Source of the DNA: Vallitaleaceae bacterium 9-2
GTDB taxonomy: Bacteria; Bacillota; Clostridia; Lachnospirales; Vallitaleaceae
Reading direction: 5' to 3'
Length of the DNA: 64,000 nt
Assembly: GCA_038396585.1 (NCBI GenBank)
Contig: CP121691.1
Location: forward strand, 682,001 to 746,000
The notes under the pieces are model-generated. The model was not told the origin of the DNA. It was given only the letters and a program-made list of their open reading frames with translations, and made no database searches. Made by a program: the position numbers and the translations under genes. This document shows, one piece after another, positions 8,762-16,437 of the stretch (position 1 is the stretch's first letter; every line of letters begins with the position of its first letter).

Positions 8762-11008
8762 ATGAATGCACAGGAAATGTTAAGAGAACTTCCGAAAGGA
8801 CTGTTAAACTGGTATAGTTTTAGTGATAAATGTACAATTTTATATATTGGTGATGAAAAGGATACCGTCTATGAACTGCTTTTAAAAAAAGCAGAGGTTG
8901 TTGAGGCTGTAAAAAGTGACCGAAGCATTGATAAAGCATTCATTAGTGATAGAACAGCCACATACGATTATATTGTTGCTCTTTATCAACTTGAGAAAGC
9001 AAAGGATCCGGTAGAGGCGCTTATAGGATGGCAGCAAATGCTAAAAAGTACAGGAACCCTTCTTCTAGGAACGGATAATCGCTTAGGTATACGTTACTTC
9101 TGTGGAGATAGGGATCCCTATACCGGAAGAAGCTTTGATGGGATTGAAAACTATCGACAGATTGTATCCTATGGCAAAGCATATATCCAAGGGAGAAATT
9201 ATTCAAAAGCAGAAATCAAAGGCTTTCTAAACCGTGCCGGATGGAAGCATTACAAAAGTTATTCAGTTCTTCCCAATTTGGAAATGCCGCAAGTGATTTA
9301 TGCACAGACAATGTTGCCAAATGAAGAATTAGGGATTCGCTTGTTTCCAAAGTATAATCATCCGGATTCGGTTTTTTTAGATGAAAAATACGTCTATAGT
9401 GATCTTATAAATAATGGTATGTTTCATAGTATGGCCAATACGTATTTGTTTGAATGTAGTCAAAGCAAACGATTTGACAACGTCGAACATGTAACTATTT
9501 CCATGGACCGTGGAAGAGAAAATGCACTCATGACACTCATCAGAGACACGCATACTGTAGAAAAAAAAGCCGTTTATCCTGAAGGAAATCAGAGATTACA
9601 ACAAATTGTGAACAACCAAACGGTATTAAAAAGCTGTAATATAAAGATGGTTGAAGGAAAATTAGTCAATAATACATACATCATGCCATTTGTAGAGGCT
9701 CCAATGGCTATAGACTATATTCGAAAGTTAGCATTTATGGACAAAGAGGAGTTTGTTCGAGCGATTGATCGCTTTCGAGAGGTAATATTAAATTCTTCAA
9801 GCCATGTTGACTCCATAGAGGAAACAAATCACCAAAGTGCTATATTGGAAAAAGGGTTTATTGATTTAGTACCCTTAAATTGTTTCTATGTTGATGGAGA
9901 ATATATGTTTTTCGATCAAGAATTTTATGTGGAAAATTATCCGGCCAATGCAATTATATTTAGGGCTATTGAAATTATCTATATGCAAGATGCAAAAATT
10001 GAATCTATACTTCCTAAAGATTTTTTTTGGCACCGTTATAATCTTCAAAATGATGTTGAGCTGTGGAGAAAAAAATCAGGAGAGTTCACACAGAAACTTC
10101 GCAATCAAAAACAGTTAAAACCATTTCTTGAACAACATGAAATCAATCATCAGACTGTTCATACGAATCGTCAGCGAATGAATTATTCAAAAGATGAATA
10201 TCAGAAAATTTTTGTTAATATATTTAAGGGAATTCAAAATCAAAAGATTATTCTTTTTGGTTCAGGGAATTTTACAAAGCGTTTTTTGAGTCTGTATGGA
10301 GAAGATTATGCGATTGCGTTTATTGTGGATAACAACCCAGCACAATGGGGAAAAAAACTAAATGGAATAGAAATTTGTTCGCCAGAGCGCTTAGTCAATC
10401 TAAACCTAGAGGCATACCGAATTATTATCTGTATTAAAGCGTTTTTACCGATTGTACATCAGCTAAAGGCAATGCAGATTGATACCTACTATGTGTATGA
10501 CCGGAATATCGAATATAAACATAGCCAGGCACCAAAGATGATCGTATCAAAGGATGAAGATCAGACAATAAAAAAATATAATGTTGGGTATATCGCCGGG
10601 GTCTTTGATTTGTTCCATATTGGGCACTTGAATCTATTAAAGCGTGCAAAAGAGCAATGTAATTACCTTATTGTTGGTGTGGTCTCAGATGAGGGGGTTA
10701 AGCGAAACAAAAAAGTTGAACCCTATATTCCTTTTGAGGAGCGTATAGAGATTGTTCGTTCCTGCCGATATGTAGACAGAGCAGTCGAGATTCCTTTGGA
10801 TTTTGCTGGATCACGGGAAGCTTATGAGAAGTATCAGTTTGATTGCCAATTTTCAGGAAGTGATTATACACAAGATCCGGATTGGAAGGCCAATCAATTG
10901 TTCTTAGAAAAAAAAGGGGCAACCCTTGTTTTCCTACCATATACAGAGCAAACGAGTTCGACAAAAATAAAAAAGGCTATTCAATCAAGAGACGAAAAGA
11001 ATAATTAA
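8762..11008 (+). CDS. Multidomain methyltransferase-like / kinase-like / Rossmann-like / cytidylyltransferase fusion
   Basis: A 748-residue protein that appears to join four units. (1) Residues 1-190 resemble a class I methyltransferase, with a weak glycine motif (LYIGDEKD) and a YDYIVALYQLE strand. (2) Residues about 215-400 look aminoglycoside-kinase-like: D368 and N373 have the D-x4-N catalytic-loop spacing, and FFDQEF at 383-388 sits where the metal-binding acid is expected. (3) Residues 495-595 are a Rossmann-like module with FGSGN (G500, G502) and VDNN. (4) Residues about 608-748 are a nucleotidyltransferase with GVFDLFHIGH at 613-622 and TSSTKI near the end, typical of glycerol-3-phosphate or ethanolamine-phosphate cytidylyltransferases. 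Only unit 4 is firmly recognised. It could make a CDP-polyol for the upstream glycerophosphotransferase-like protein. It is the last gene before the flagellar promoter. Confidence 0.75.
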   Translation: MNAQEMLRELPKGLLNWYSFSDKCTILYIGDEKDTVYELLLKKAEVVEAVKSDRSIDKAFISDRTATYDYIVALYQLEKAKDPVEALIGWQQMLKSTGTLLLGTDNRLGIRYFCGDRDPYTGRSFDGIENYRQIVSYGKAYIQGRNYSKAEIKGFLNRAGWKHYKSYSVLPNLEMPQVIYAQTMLPNEELGIRLFPKYNHPDSVFLDEKYVYSDLINNGMFHSMANTYLFECSQSKRFDNVEHVTISMDRGRENALMTLIRDTHTVEKKAVYPEGNQRLQQIVNNQTVLKSCNIKMVEGKLVNNTYIMPFVEAPMAIDYIRKLAFMDKEEFVRAIDRFREVILNSSSHVDSIEETNHQSAILEKGFIDLVPLNCFYVDGEYMFFDQEFYVENYPANAIIFRAIEIIYMQDAKIESILPKDFFWHRYNLQNDVELWRKKSGEFTQKLRNQKQLKPFLEQHEINHQTVHTNRQRMNYSKDEYQKIFVNIFKGIQNQKIILFGSGNFTKRFLSLYGEDYAIAFIVDNNPAQWGKKLNGIEICSPERLVNLNLEAYRIIICIKAFLPIVHQLKAMQIDTYYVYDRNIEYKHSQAPKMIVSKDEDQTIKKYNVGYIAGVFDLFHIGHLNLLKRAKEQCNYLIVGVVSDEGVKRNKKVEPYIPFEERIEIVRSCRYVDRAVEIPLDFAGSREAYEKYQFDCQFSGSDYTQDPDWKANQLFLEKKGATLVFLPYTEQTSSTKIKKAIQSRDEKNN

Positions 11009-11018
11009 GATTAGAGGT

Positions 11019-11045
11019 TAATTTTTTTTAAGAACGATCCGATAA
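11019..11045 (+). promoter_or_regulatory. Sigma-28 (SigD/FliA)-type promoter for flaG-fliD-fliS
   Basis: TAAT at 11019-11022, 15 bases, then TCCGATAA at 11038-11045. This closely matches the flagellar sigma consensus TAAA-N15-GCCGATAA. It lies 37 bp upstream of the flaG start codon, as expected for a class III flagellar operon. No sigma-A-like promoter was seen in this gap. Confidence 0.65.
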
Positions 11046-11081
11046 TTATATCAGAGGTAGTGAATTTGAGGAGGTAATGCA

Positions 11082-11480
11082 ATGAGAGTTGAAACAATCA
11101 ATAGTGAATATCAGGCAAGAGCATCCTATATGAATGGAATGCAATCAAAAAATATGGGAGTATCGCAGGCTGAAGCCAAAAAGACAAAACAAAACAACGA
11201 TAACAGTGCGGCTGCTCATGCAGAGCCCAACAATACAAAGGAAACCGGAAAAGAAGAAAAAGACAAAACATTAGAAGCAATTGAACAAGCAAACAAGCAT
11301 TTACGTATATATAATCGTCGTTTGGAATATGAAATCCATGAAGCGACAAACCATATTATGGTCAAGGTCATTGATGCGGAAGATGATAAGATCATTCGCG
11401 AAATCCCTTCAGAAAAGATTCTTGATATGGTCGGACGCATTTGGGATGTAGCAGGAATTTTAGTTGATGAAAAGCGATAG
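11082..11480 (+). CDS. flaG: Flagellar protein FlaG
   Basis: A 132-residue protein. The first 70 residues are low-complexity and polar (Asn/Lys/Glu-rich). The C-terminal 60 carry the FlaG signature: a coiled NKHLRIYNRRLEYEIHE helix, a beta-hairpin around VKVIDAEDDKIIREIP, and a closing helix with Ile/Leu. FlaG proteins are linked to filament length control; their exact function is poorly known. The start has GAGGAGG upstream, and fliD begins 24 bp after the stop. It is the first gene behind the sigma-28-like promoter. Confidence 0.9.
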   Translation: MRVETINSEYQARASYMNGMQSKNMGVSQAEAKKTKQNNDNSAAAHAEPNNTKETGKEEKDKTLEAIEQANKHLRIYNRRLEYEIHEATNHIMVKVIDAEDDKIIREIPSEKILDMVGRIWDVAGILVDEKR

Positions 11481-11504
11481 TATCTTTTTAAGGAGGCAAT
11501 AACC

Positions 11505-12989
11505 ATGGGTATACAATTTACTGGATTGGCATCAGGATTAGATACACAATCCATTATTAGTGACATGATGAAAGTTGAAAATTTAAAAGTACAGCGTGTC
11601 AAAAATCAAAAAACAATGATTGAGTGGAGAAAAGACGCGTGGAGTGAGATGAATTCAAAACTATATTCTTTTTATAAAGAAGAATTGTTTGATTTTAAAT
11701 CTCAAGGAACATATCAACAGAAAAAAGTAACGAGTTCAAATGATGCGATTGTCTCAGTTAAGAATACGAACAGTGCATTAATTGGCAGTCATACAGTGGA
11801 TGTTCAGCAGATGGCTAAAGGATCGTTTTTAACAGGGACAGAGCTTGCGGATACAACGACGGGGTCAACAACGGCTCGAGACTTAATGGGCTTAGCAGCA
11901 GGTGATGCTTGGACCGATAAGACGATCACGATTGAAGCGGATGGTGTGACCAGTAAGTCGATTACCATTGAAGAAACTGATACACTAGATAGTATCATGA
12001 AAAAGTTCAAAGATACAGGACTCGATATTAATGCAACTTATGATTCAAACTATAACCGTATCTTCTTATCCACAAAAGACACAGGAGAAAACCTTCAACT
12101 TGAATTATCAGGGGATAGCCAAGCATTAGAAAAACTTGGTTTCCAAGCAGGGAATCTTGTGGGAACAGCTGGACAAGACGCAATCTTTACATATAATGGA
12201 ACAGAGTTGACAAGTGCGACAAATGATGTTAATGTCAATGGATTATCTCTATCTATTCGTGCAGATAGCGGTTCGGTTAATATTGCGGCAACGCAAGATA
12301 CAGATGCTATTTATGAAAAAGTCAAAGAGTTTGTCTTAAAATATAATGAACTAAAAGATTTGTTTAACACAAAATTAAATGCGGATTCAGCCAGAGGTTA
12401 TGATCCGTTATCATCAGAAGAAAAAAGTGCAATGTCGGATGATGAAATTGAAGCATGGGAGACAAAAATTAAAGACGCACTTCTTCGACGTGATAGTAAA
12501 CTGGAAGATGTAGATAACCTCATGCGAAGTACGTTGACAGCATCTATCGGCGTGGATACAAGCGGTATGGAGTATAATTACTTGGCAGACCTAGGTATTG
12601 TTACAGGGGCATATACTGAAAAAGGATTGCTACATATTGAAGGCGACGATGATGATACACTTTTTTCTGAAAAAGAAAACAAACTTCGTCAAGCCATAGA
12701 GGAGAATCCTGATGATGTAATGGAATTTTTATCTGCATTAGGTGGACAGCTATATGATGAGATGCGCGATAAGATGAAATCATCAACAATGAGCAGTTCG
12801 TTAACTTTTTACAATGATAAATATATGAGTGATCAAATTGAAGATAAAGAAGAAGAGATTGCAAAACTGGAAGATCGACTTGCTGCAATTGAGGAAAGAT
12901 ATTATAATCAATTTGCGGCTATGGAACAAGCTATGCAAAAAAGCCAGTCGACAGGTCAGTGGCTATCGCAACAATTTGCATCATTTTAA
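11505..12989 (+). CDS. fliD: Flagellar hook-associated protein 2 (filament cap)
   Basis: A 494-residue FliD, which caps the growing filament and promotes flagellin folding outside the cell. The N-terminus (FTGLASGLDTQSII, with helix residues through about 60) and the C-terminal coiled coil (about 440-494, ending QSTGQWLSQQFASF) are the conserved FliD_N and FliD_C regions; the variable middle forms the cap domains. No signal peptide is present, as expected for export through the flagellar type III apparatus. An AGGAGG site precedes ATG 11505. It is followed by its usual partner fliS. Confidence 0.95.
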   Translation: MGIQFTGLASGLDTQSIISDMMKVENLKVQRVKNQKTMIEWRKDAWSEMNSKLYSFYKEELFDFKSQGTYQQKKVTSSNDAIVSVKNTNSALIGSHTVDVQQMAKGSFLTGTELADTTTGSTTARDLMGLAAGDAWTDKTITIEADGVTSKSITIEETDTLDSIMKKFKDTGLDINATYDSNYNRIFLSTKDTGENLQLELSGDSQALEKLGFQAGNLVGTAGQDAIFTYNGTELTSATNDVNVNGLSLSIRADSGSVNIAATQDTDAIYEKVKEFVLKYNELKDLFNTKLNADSARGYDPLSSEEKSAMSDDEIEAWETKIKDALLRRDSKLEDVDNLMRSTLTASIGVDTSGMEYNYLADLGIVTGAYTEKGLLHIEGDDDDTLFSEKENKLRQAIEENPDDVMEFLSALGGQLYDEMRDKMKSSTMSSSLTFYNDKYMSDQIEDKEEEIAKLEDRLAAIEERYYNQFAAMEQAMQKSQSTGQWLSQQFASF

Positions 12990-13016
12990 GTTGTAAGAGT
13001 ATTCAGGAGGAATTAA

Positions 13017-13412
13017 ATGACAAGTAATCCATATGCGAAAATCAAACAAAATTCAGTGATGACAGCTTCAGCACAAGACTTGACACTCATGTTATATGAT
13101 GGAGCTATAAAATATGCTAATCAAGCAATTGTTGCAATTGAGCATAAGCAATATGACGTGGCTCATGCCAAAATTATGCGAGTTCAAGACATAATACAAG
13201 AATTTATCGTGACCCTTGATCCTAATTACGAGATTTCAACGGATATGCGTCGATTGTATGATTATCTATATCAGCGACTAGTTCAAGCAAATGCGCGGAA
13301 AAATGTGGAGATCATAGAAGAAGTACTTGGTTTTCTAAGAGATTTTCGAGATACATGGAAACAGGCGATGGAACTATCCAAGCAAGGGACGCAATCTGTA
13401 CAAGTACAATAA
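13017..13412 (+). CDS. fliS: Flagellin export chaperone FliS
   Basis: A 131-residue, all-helical protein with the FliS opening NPYAKIKQNSV and the LTLMLYDGAIKYANQA helix. FliS binds the C-terminal helix of flagellin in the cytoplasm and prevents premature assembly. It starts 27 bp after fliD behind GGAGG. Its presence implies that a flagellin gene lies elsewhere, plausibly upstream of this window. Confidence 0.95.
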   Translation: MTSNPYAKIKQNSVMTASAQDLTLMLYDGAIKYANQAIVAIEHKQYDVAHAKIMRVQDIIQEFIVTLDPNYEISTDMRRLYDYLYQRLVQANARKNVEIIEEVLGFLRDFRDTWKQAMELSKQGTQSVQVQ

Positions 13413-13428
13413 GTCAGGCGGTGAAGTT

Positions 13429-13914
13429 GTGCAAGAAGTCATTACAACATTGGAATTGTTGAATCATGGTCTTTTATCAAAGAAAAAAAGCCTTGAGGCT
13501 TTATTAATTTACACAAAAGAACAGCAACAATTGTTAGCTGAAGAATTGTTTGATATGAAAGCTTTTAATACGCTTATTAAAAAGAAACAACAAGATATTA
13601 ACAATATTGTTCAAATTGATGATGGGTTTGCGCAAAGTTACAAACGCATTCGCAATCAAGTGGAAAAACACCCAGCAATGTATGCGGATTACATACGATT
13701 AATACAAGAAAATTTAAAAGAGATATCAGAATTAAGTACAGAGATAAGTGTTTTAGAAGAAAAAAACAATATGACCTTTAAAAATGTATCAAAAAAAACA
13801 AAAGAGTATATTCGTTCCTTTAGAACGAACAAGAAGTCTGTTGTTAATTATTATAAAAATTATAATAAGCAGCAAGAAAGTGTGCGCGACCGATTTTTTG
13901 ATTCGCAAAAATAA
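13429..13914 (+). CDS. Small coiled-coil flagellar protein, FlgN/FliT-like
   Basis: A 161-residue, highly charged, helical protein with a GTG start 16 bp after fliS behind GGCGGTGA. The N-terminal 100 residues resemble FlgN- or FliT-type export chaperones in length and heptad-like Leu/Ile spacing, and the last residues (RDRFFDSQK) are the kind seen in clostridial members. Position immediately after fliS is where fliT often sits. It has no catalytic motif. It may chaperone FliD or the hook-associated proteins; the sequence alone does not decide between FlgN and FliT. Confidence 0.65.
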   Translation: MQEVITTLELLNHGLLSKKKSLEALLIYTKEQQQLLAEELFDMKAFNTLIKKKQQDINNIVQIDDGFAQSYKRIRNQVEKHPAMYADYIRLIQENLKEISELSTEISVLEEKNNMTFKNVSKKTKEYIRSFRTNKKSVVNYYKNYNKQQESVRDRFFDSQK

Positions 13915-13929
13915 ATGCGAGTAATCCTA

Positions 13930-13958
13930 TTGACAAAAGCCCCTAAGTGTGATAAATT
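13930..13958 (+). promoter_or_regulatory. Sigma-A promoter for rpmG-secE-nusG-rplK-rplA
   Basis: TTGACA at 13930-13935, a 17-bp spacer, and TAAATT at 13953-13958. Transcription would start near 13966, inside the loop of the candidate terminator, leaving a leader of about 80 nt before rpmG. Confidence 0.6.
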
Positions 13959-13992
13959 ATTAGTTGCACGTTTAGAGGGCTCTTTTTTTTTG
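13936..13992 (+). terminator. Possible terminator of the flagellar operon, overlapping the rpmG promoter
   Basis: Arms 13938-13946 and 13972-13981 pair over nine positions with one bulge. The loop is about 25 nt and an uninterrupted T tract begins at 13983. It is 20 bp after the last flagellar gene. The long loop and the overlapping promoter elements keep confidence modest. Confidence 0.4.
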
Positions 13993-14043
13993 TAAGAAAA
14001 TGTCCGAAAAACAACCTTATTAGACTAAGTGGAGGTGGAAGTT

Positions 14044-14193
14044 GTGCGTGTAAAAATTACTTTAGAGTGTACGGAGTGCAAAAACAGAAACTATAACATG
14101 ACCAAGGATAAAAAAGCACACCCAGAGCGCTTAGAAACAAAAAAATATTGCAAGTTCTGTAAAAAGCATACGAATCACAAAGAAACGAAGTAA
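14044..14193 (+). CDS. rpmG: 50S ribosomal protein L33
   Basis: A 49-residue protein, starting with GTG at 14044 behind GGAGGTGG. Two CxxC pairs (C9/C12 and C36/C39) show the zinc-binding form of L33. It opens the typical Firmicutes order rpmG-secE-nusG-rplK-rplA. L33 is a small protein of the large subunit near the E site. Confidence 0.95.
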   Translation: MRVKITLECTECKNRNYNMTKDKKAHPERLETKKYCKFCKKHTNHKETK

Positions 14194-14234
14194 TTCTTGA
14201 TTCCGTTTTTTATGGAAGAAAAGGAAGTGAATCA

Positions 14235-14438
14235 ATGGGAGAAGCAGACGCTAAGAAAGTTGGTTTTTTCAAAGGGGTCCGATCTGAATTTAAAAAGATT
14301 GTGTGGCCCAACAAAAAGACAATAATGAAACAAACGTATGTTGTTGTCATTCTTGCCCTCATCCTTGGTGGACTTATTGCGGCCATCGATGCAGGTTTTC
14401 AGTTCGTTATTTTTGATCTGATTTTAGGAAATCTATAA
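14235..14438 (+). CDS. secE: Preprotein translocase subunit SecE
   Basis: A 67-residue SecE of the short Gram-positive type. It has an amphipathic surface helix with FFKGVRSEFKKIVWPNKK, then one membrane segment at about residues 38-62. SecE clamps SecY in the plasma-membrane protein channel. It lies between rpmG and nusG as in most bacteria. Confidence 0.95.
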   Translation: MGEADAKKVGFFKGVRSEFKKIVWPNKKTIMKQTYVVVILALILGGLIAAIDAGFQFVIFDLILGNL

Positions 14439-14450
14439 AGGTGGTTACTT

Positions 14451-14972
14451 ATGGCAGAAGAAGCTAAGTGGTACGTAGTTCATACCTATTCTGGGTATGA
14501 AAACAAAGTAAAAGCAAATATTGAGAAGTTGATTGAAAATCGTAAGATTCAAGATCAGATTCTAGAAGTCATCGTTCCGTTGCATAAAGTATATGAAGAC
14601 AAAAACGGTACACGAAAAGAAGTCGACAAAAAACTTTTTCCAGGCTATGTCTTGTTGAAAATGTTTATGAACGATGAGACGTGGTACGTAGTTCGAAATA
14701 CACGAGGTGTAACAGGATTTGTAGGTCCGGGTTCTAAACCGGTTCCGCTTTCGGAAGCAGAAATTTCTGCGATGGGTATTGACTTATCTGTTGTTGAGTT
14801 GTTTGTCGAAATAGGTGACACTGTTACTGTTGTTGACGGACCATTTGAAGGTTCTGTTGGAGTGATTAAAGAGATCCATGATCATAAACGAACAGTTATT
14901 GTTAATCTATCTATTTTTGGACGAGAAACACCGGTAGAATTAGATTATGCAAAGATTCAAAAAATGAATTAA
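14451..14972 (+). CDS. nusG: Transcription elongation/antitermination factor NusG
   Basis: A 173-residue protein with an N-terminal NGN domain (WYVVHTYSGYENKVK, later FPGYVLLKM) that contacts the RNA polymerase clamp. A C-terminal KOW domain (VDGPFEGSVGVIKEI) can bind Rho or S10. It starts 12 bp after secE and is probably cotranscribed with it. Length is normal. Confidence 0.97.
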   Translation: MAEEAKWYVVHTYSGYENKVKANIEKLIENRKIQDQILEVIVPLHKVYEDKNGTRKEVDKKLFPGYVLLKMFMNDETWYVVRNTRGVTGFVGPGSKPVPLSEAEISAMGIDLSVVELFVEIGDTVTVVDGPFEGSVGVIKEIHDHKRTVIVNLSIFGRETPVELDYAKIQKMN

Positions 14973-15015
14973 ACGAACAAAGCTTTTTATGGAAGAAATT
15001 CAGGAGGTGCGCTAA

Positions 15016-15441
15016 ATGGCGAAAAAAGTTACAGGACTTATTAAATTGCAGATTCCTGCTGGAAAAGCAACTCCAGCACCACCAGTTGGACCGGCGTTAG
15101 GTCAACATGGTGTGAACATTGTGCAGTTTACAAAAGAGTTCAACGCAAAAACGGAAAAAGATGCCGGTATGATTATTCCGGTTGTAATCACAGTATATCA
15201 AGATAGAAGCTTTAGCTTCATCACAAAGACTCCACCTGCAGCCGTTCTTATCAAAAAAGAATGTGGAATCAAATCTGGTTCAGGTGTACCACAAAAAGAT
15301 AAAGTGGCTACAATCACAAAAGAGAGTCTTAAAAAGATTGCAGAAATCAAGATGCAAGACCTTAATGCTGCAAACGTTGAATCAGCAATGAGCATGATCG
15401 CTGGTACATGCCGAAGCATGGGTGTTGTTGTCGAAGAATAG
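15016..15441 (+). CDS. rplK: 50S ribosomal protein L11
   Basis: A 141-residue L11, with the N-terminal proline-rich [19 protein letters not shown] segment that contacts the GTPase centre and thiopeptides. The C-terminal half binds 23S rRNA (KAGSGVPQ-type region). AGGAGG precedes the ATG. It is followed by rplA with an L1-binding-like hairpin in between. Confidence 0.97.
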   Translation: MAKKVTGLIKLQIPAGKATPAPPVGPALGQHGVNIVQFTKEFNAKTEKDAGMIIPVVITVYQDRSFSFITKTPPAAVLIKKECGIKSGSGVPQKDKVATITKESLKKIAEIKMQDLNAANVESAMSMIAGTCRSMGVVVEE

Positions 15442-15450
15442 TTAGATTTG

Positions 15451-15480
15451 TGTGGGAGGGATACTCCCGATATTACCACA
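15451..15480 (+). promoter_or_regulatory. Probable L1-binding hairpin in the rplK-rplA mRNA
   Basis: TGTGG at 15451-15455 pairs with CCACA at 15476-15480. GGGA at 15458-15461 pairs with TCCC at 15465-15468. An asymmetric internal loop (GATATTA) lies on the 3' side. This two-stem layout with an unpaired internal loop mimics the L1 site on 23S rRNA, and it sits directly before the rplA ribosome-binding site. It fits the known autogenous control of L11-L1 mRNA by L1. Confidence 0.65.
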
Positions 15481-15493
15481 AGGAGGAAATGGA

Positions 15494-16192
15494 ATGAAAA
15501 AAGGTAAAAGATATGCAGAAATTGCCAAACTAGTTGATAGAACCAAACTGTATGATCCTGAAGAAGCTTTGAGTTTAGCGACAGAAACAGGTAAAGCAAA
15601 ATTCGATGAAACTGTAGAAGCACATATTCGATTGGGAGTAGACAGTCGTCATGCAGACCAACAAGTACGTGGTGCGGTAGTATTACCTCACGGTACAGGT
15701 AAAACAGTTCGTGTTTTAGTATTTGCTAAAGGCGAACAAGCGACACAAGCAGAAGAAGCAGGAGCTGACTTTGTTGGTGCAGAAGAACTTATTCCTAGAA
15801 TCCAAAATGATGGATGGTTGGATTTTGATGTAATCGTTGCTACACCTAACATGATGGGTGTTGTTGGTCGTTTAGGACGTGTCCTTGGTCCAAAGGGATT
15901 AATGCCTAACCCAAAAGCGGGTACAGTTACTATGGATGTTGCGAAAGCTGTTAATGATATTAAAGCCGGTAAAATTGAGTACCGACTTGATAAAGCCAAT
16001 ATTATACACGTACCAATCGGTAAAGTGTCATTTGGTAAAGAAAAATTAATGGACAACTTCCACACATTAATGAGTGCGATTATTAAAGCGAAGCCAGCGG
16101 CAGCAAAAGGTAAATACCTTCGAAGTGTTAACGTTGCTTCAACAATGGGACCTGGTATTAAAATTAATACAGGTAAAATTGAAGATAAATAG
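15494..16192 (+). CDS. rplA: 50S ribosomal protein L1
   Basis: A 232-residue L1, which forms the mobile stalk that helps release E-site tRNA. ATG 15494 is chosen because it follows AAGGAGGAAATGG and gives the family start MKKGKRY; an upstream GTG in frame lies inside the regulatory hairpin. The [18 protein letters not shown] segment is the classic L1 signature. Confidence 0.97.
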   Translation: MKKGKRYAEIAKLVDRTKLYDPEEALSLATETGKAKFDETVEAHIRLGVDSRHADQQVRGAVVLPHGTGKTVRVLVFAKGEQATQAEEAGADFVGAEELIPRIQNDGWLDFDVIVATPNMMGVVGRLGRVLGPKGLMPNPKAGTVTMDVAKAVNDIKAGKIEYRLDKANIIHVPIGKVSFGKEKLMDNFHTLMSAIIKAKPAAAKGKYLRSVNVASTMGPGIKINTGKIEDK

Positions 16193-16215
16193 TACTTAAT
16201 ATAATATGACTTTAA

Positions 16216-16245
16216 TGTGGAGAATGACTCCCATCATTCTCCACA
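16216..16245 (+). terminator. Perfect 12-bp hairpin after rplA
   Basis: Arms 16216-16227 and 16234-16245 are exact reverse complements around a 6-nt loop. No T tract follows, so it may be an RNA end-protecting or processing hairpin rather than a strong intrinsic terminator. A new promoter begins 10 bp later. Confidence 0.55.
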
Positions 16246-16254
16246 AAATATTAC

Positions 16255-16283
16255 TTGACAGCGAGTAATATCTCTGATATACT
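16255..16283 (+). promoter_or_regulatory. Sigma-A promoter for rplJ-rplL
   Basis: TTGACA at 16255-16260, a 17-bp spacer, and TATACT at 16278-16283, near consensus. It lies directly before the L10 leader. Confidence 0.8.
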
Positions 16284-16289
16284 TTGTCA

Positions 16290-16412
16290 AGTGAAAAAAA
16301 TGACTACCGCAGACAGTAGGTGCTTAAGAGCATAACGTACACAACCTACCGAGGAGATAATAACGATATGGTTAGACTCTTTCTGCGTGTGTAGTAAGAG
16401 CTTTTTTTATTT
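16290..16412 (+). ncRNA. Ribosomal protein L10 leader
   Basis: This leader has the recognisable L10 core: GACAGTAGGTG near 16313 pairs with CCTACCGAGGA near 16346. A terminator-like hairpin at 16377-16400 (CTCTT/AAGAG outer stem, CTGC/GTAG inner stem) is followed by seven T at 16402-16408. In this family the L10-L12 complex binds the kink-turn-containing core and controls rplJ-rplL expression. Confidence 0.8.
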
Positions 16413-16437
16413 ACACAATACTTAAGGAGGTGTAACA

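Noticed and set aside
1-11008. Capsule or O-antigen locus as the primary reading of the glycan genes
   Set aside because: No flippase, polymerase or chain-length regulator is in view and the cluster ends at a flagellar promoter; however, without the upstream sequence this alternative cannot be excluded.
15452-15493. Upstream GTG start for L1
   Set aside because: It falls inside the L1-binding-like hairpin, has no ribosome-binding site, and adds residues absent from L1 proteins.
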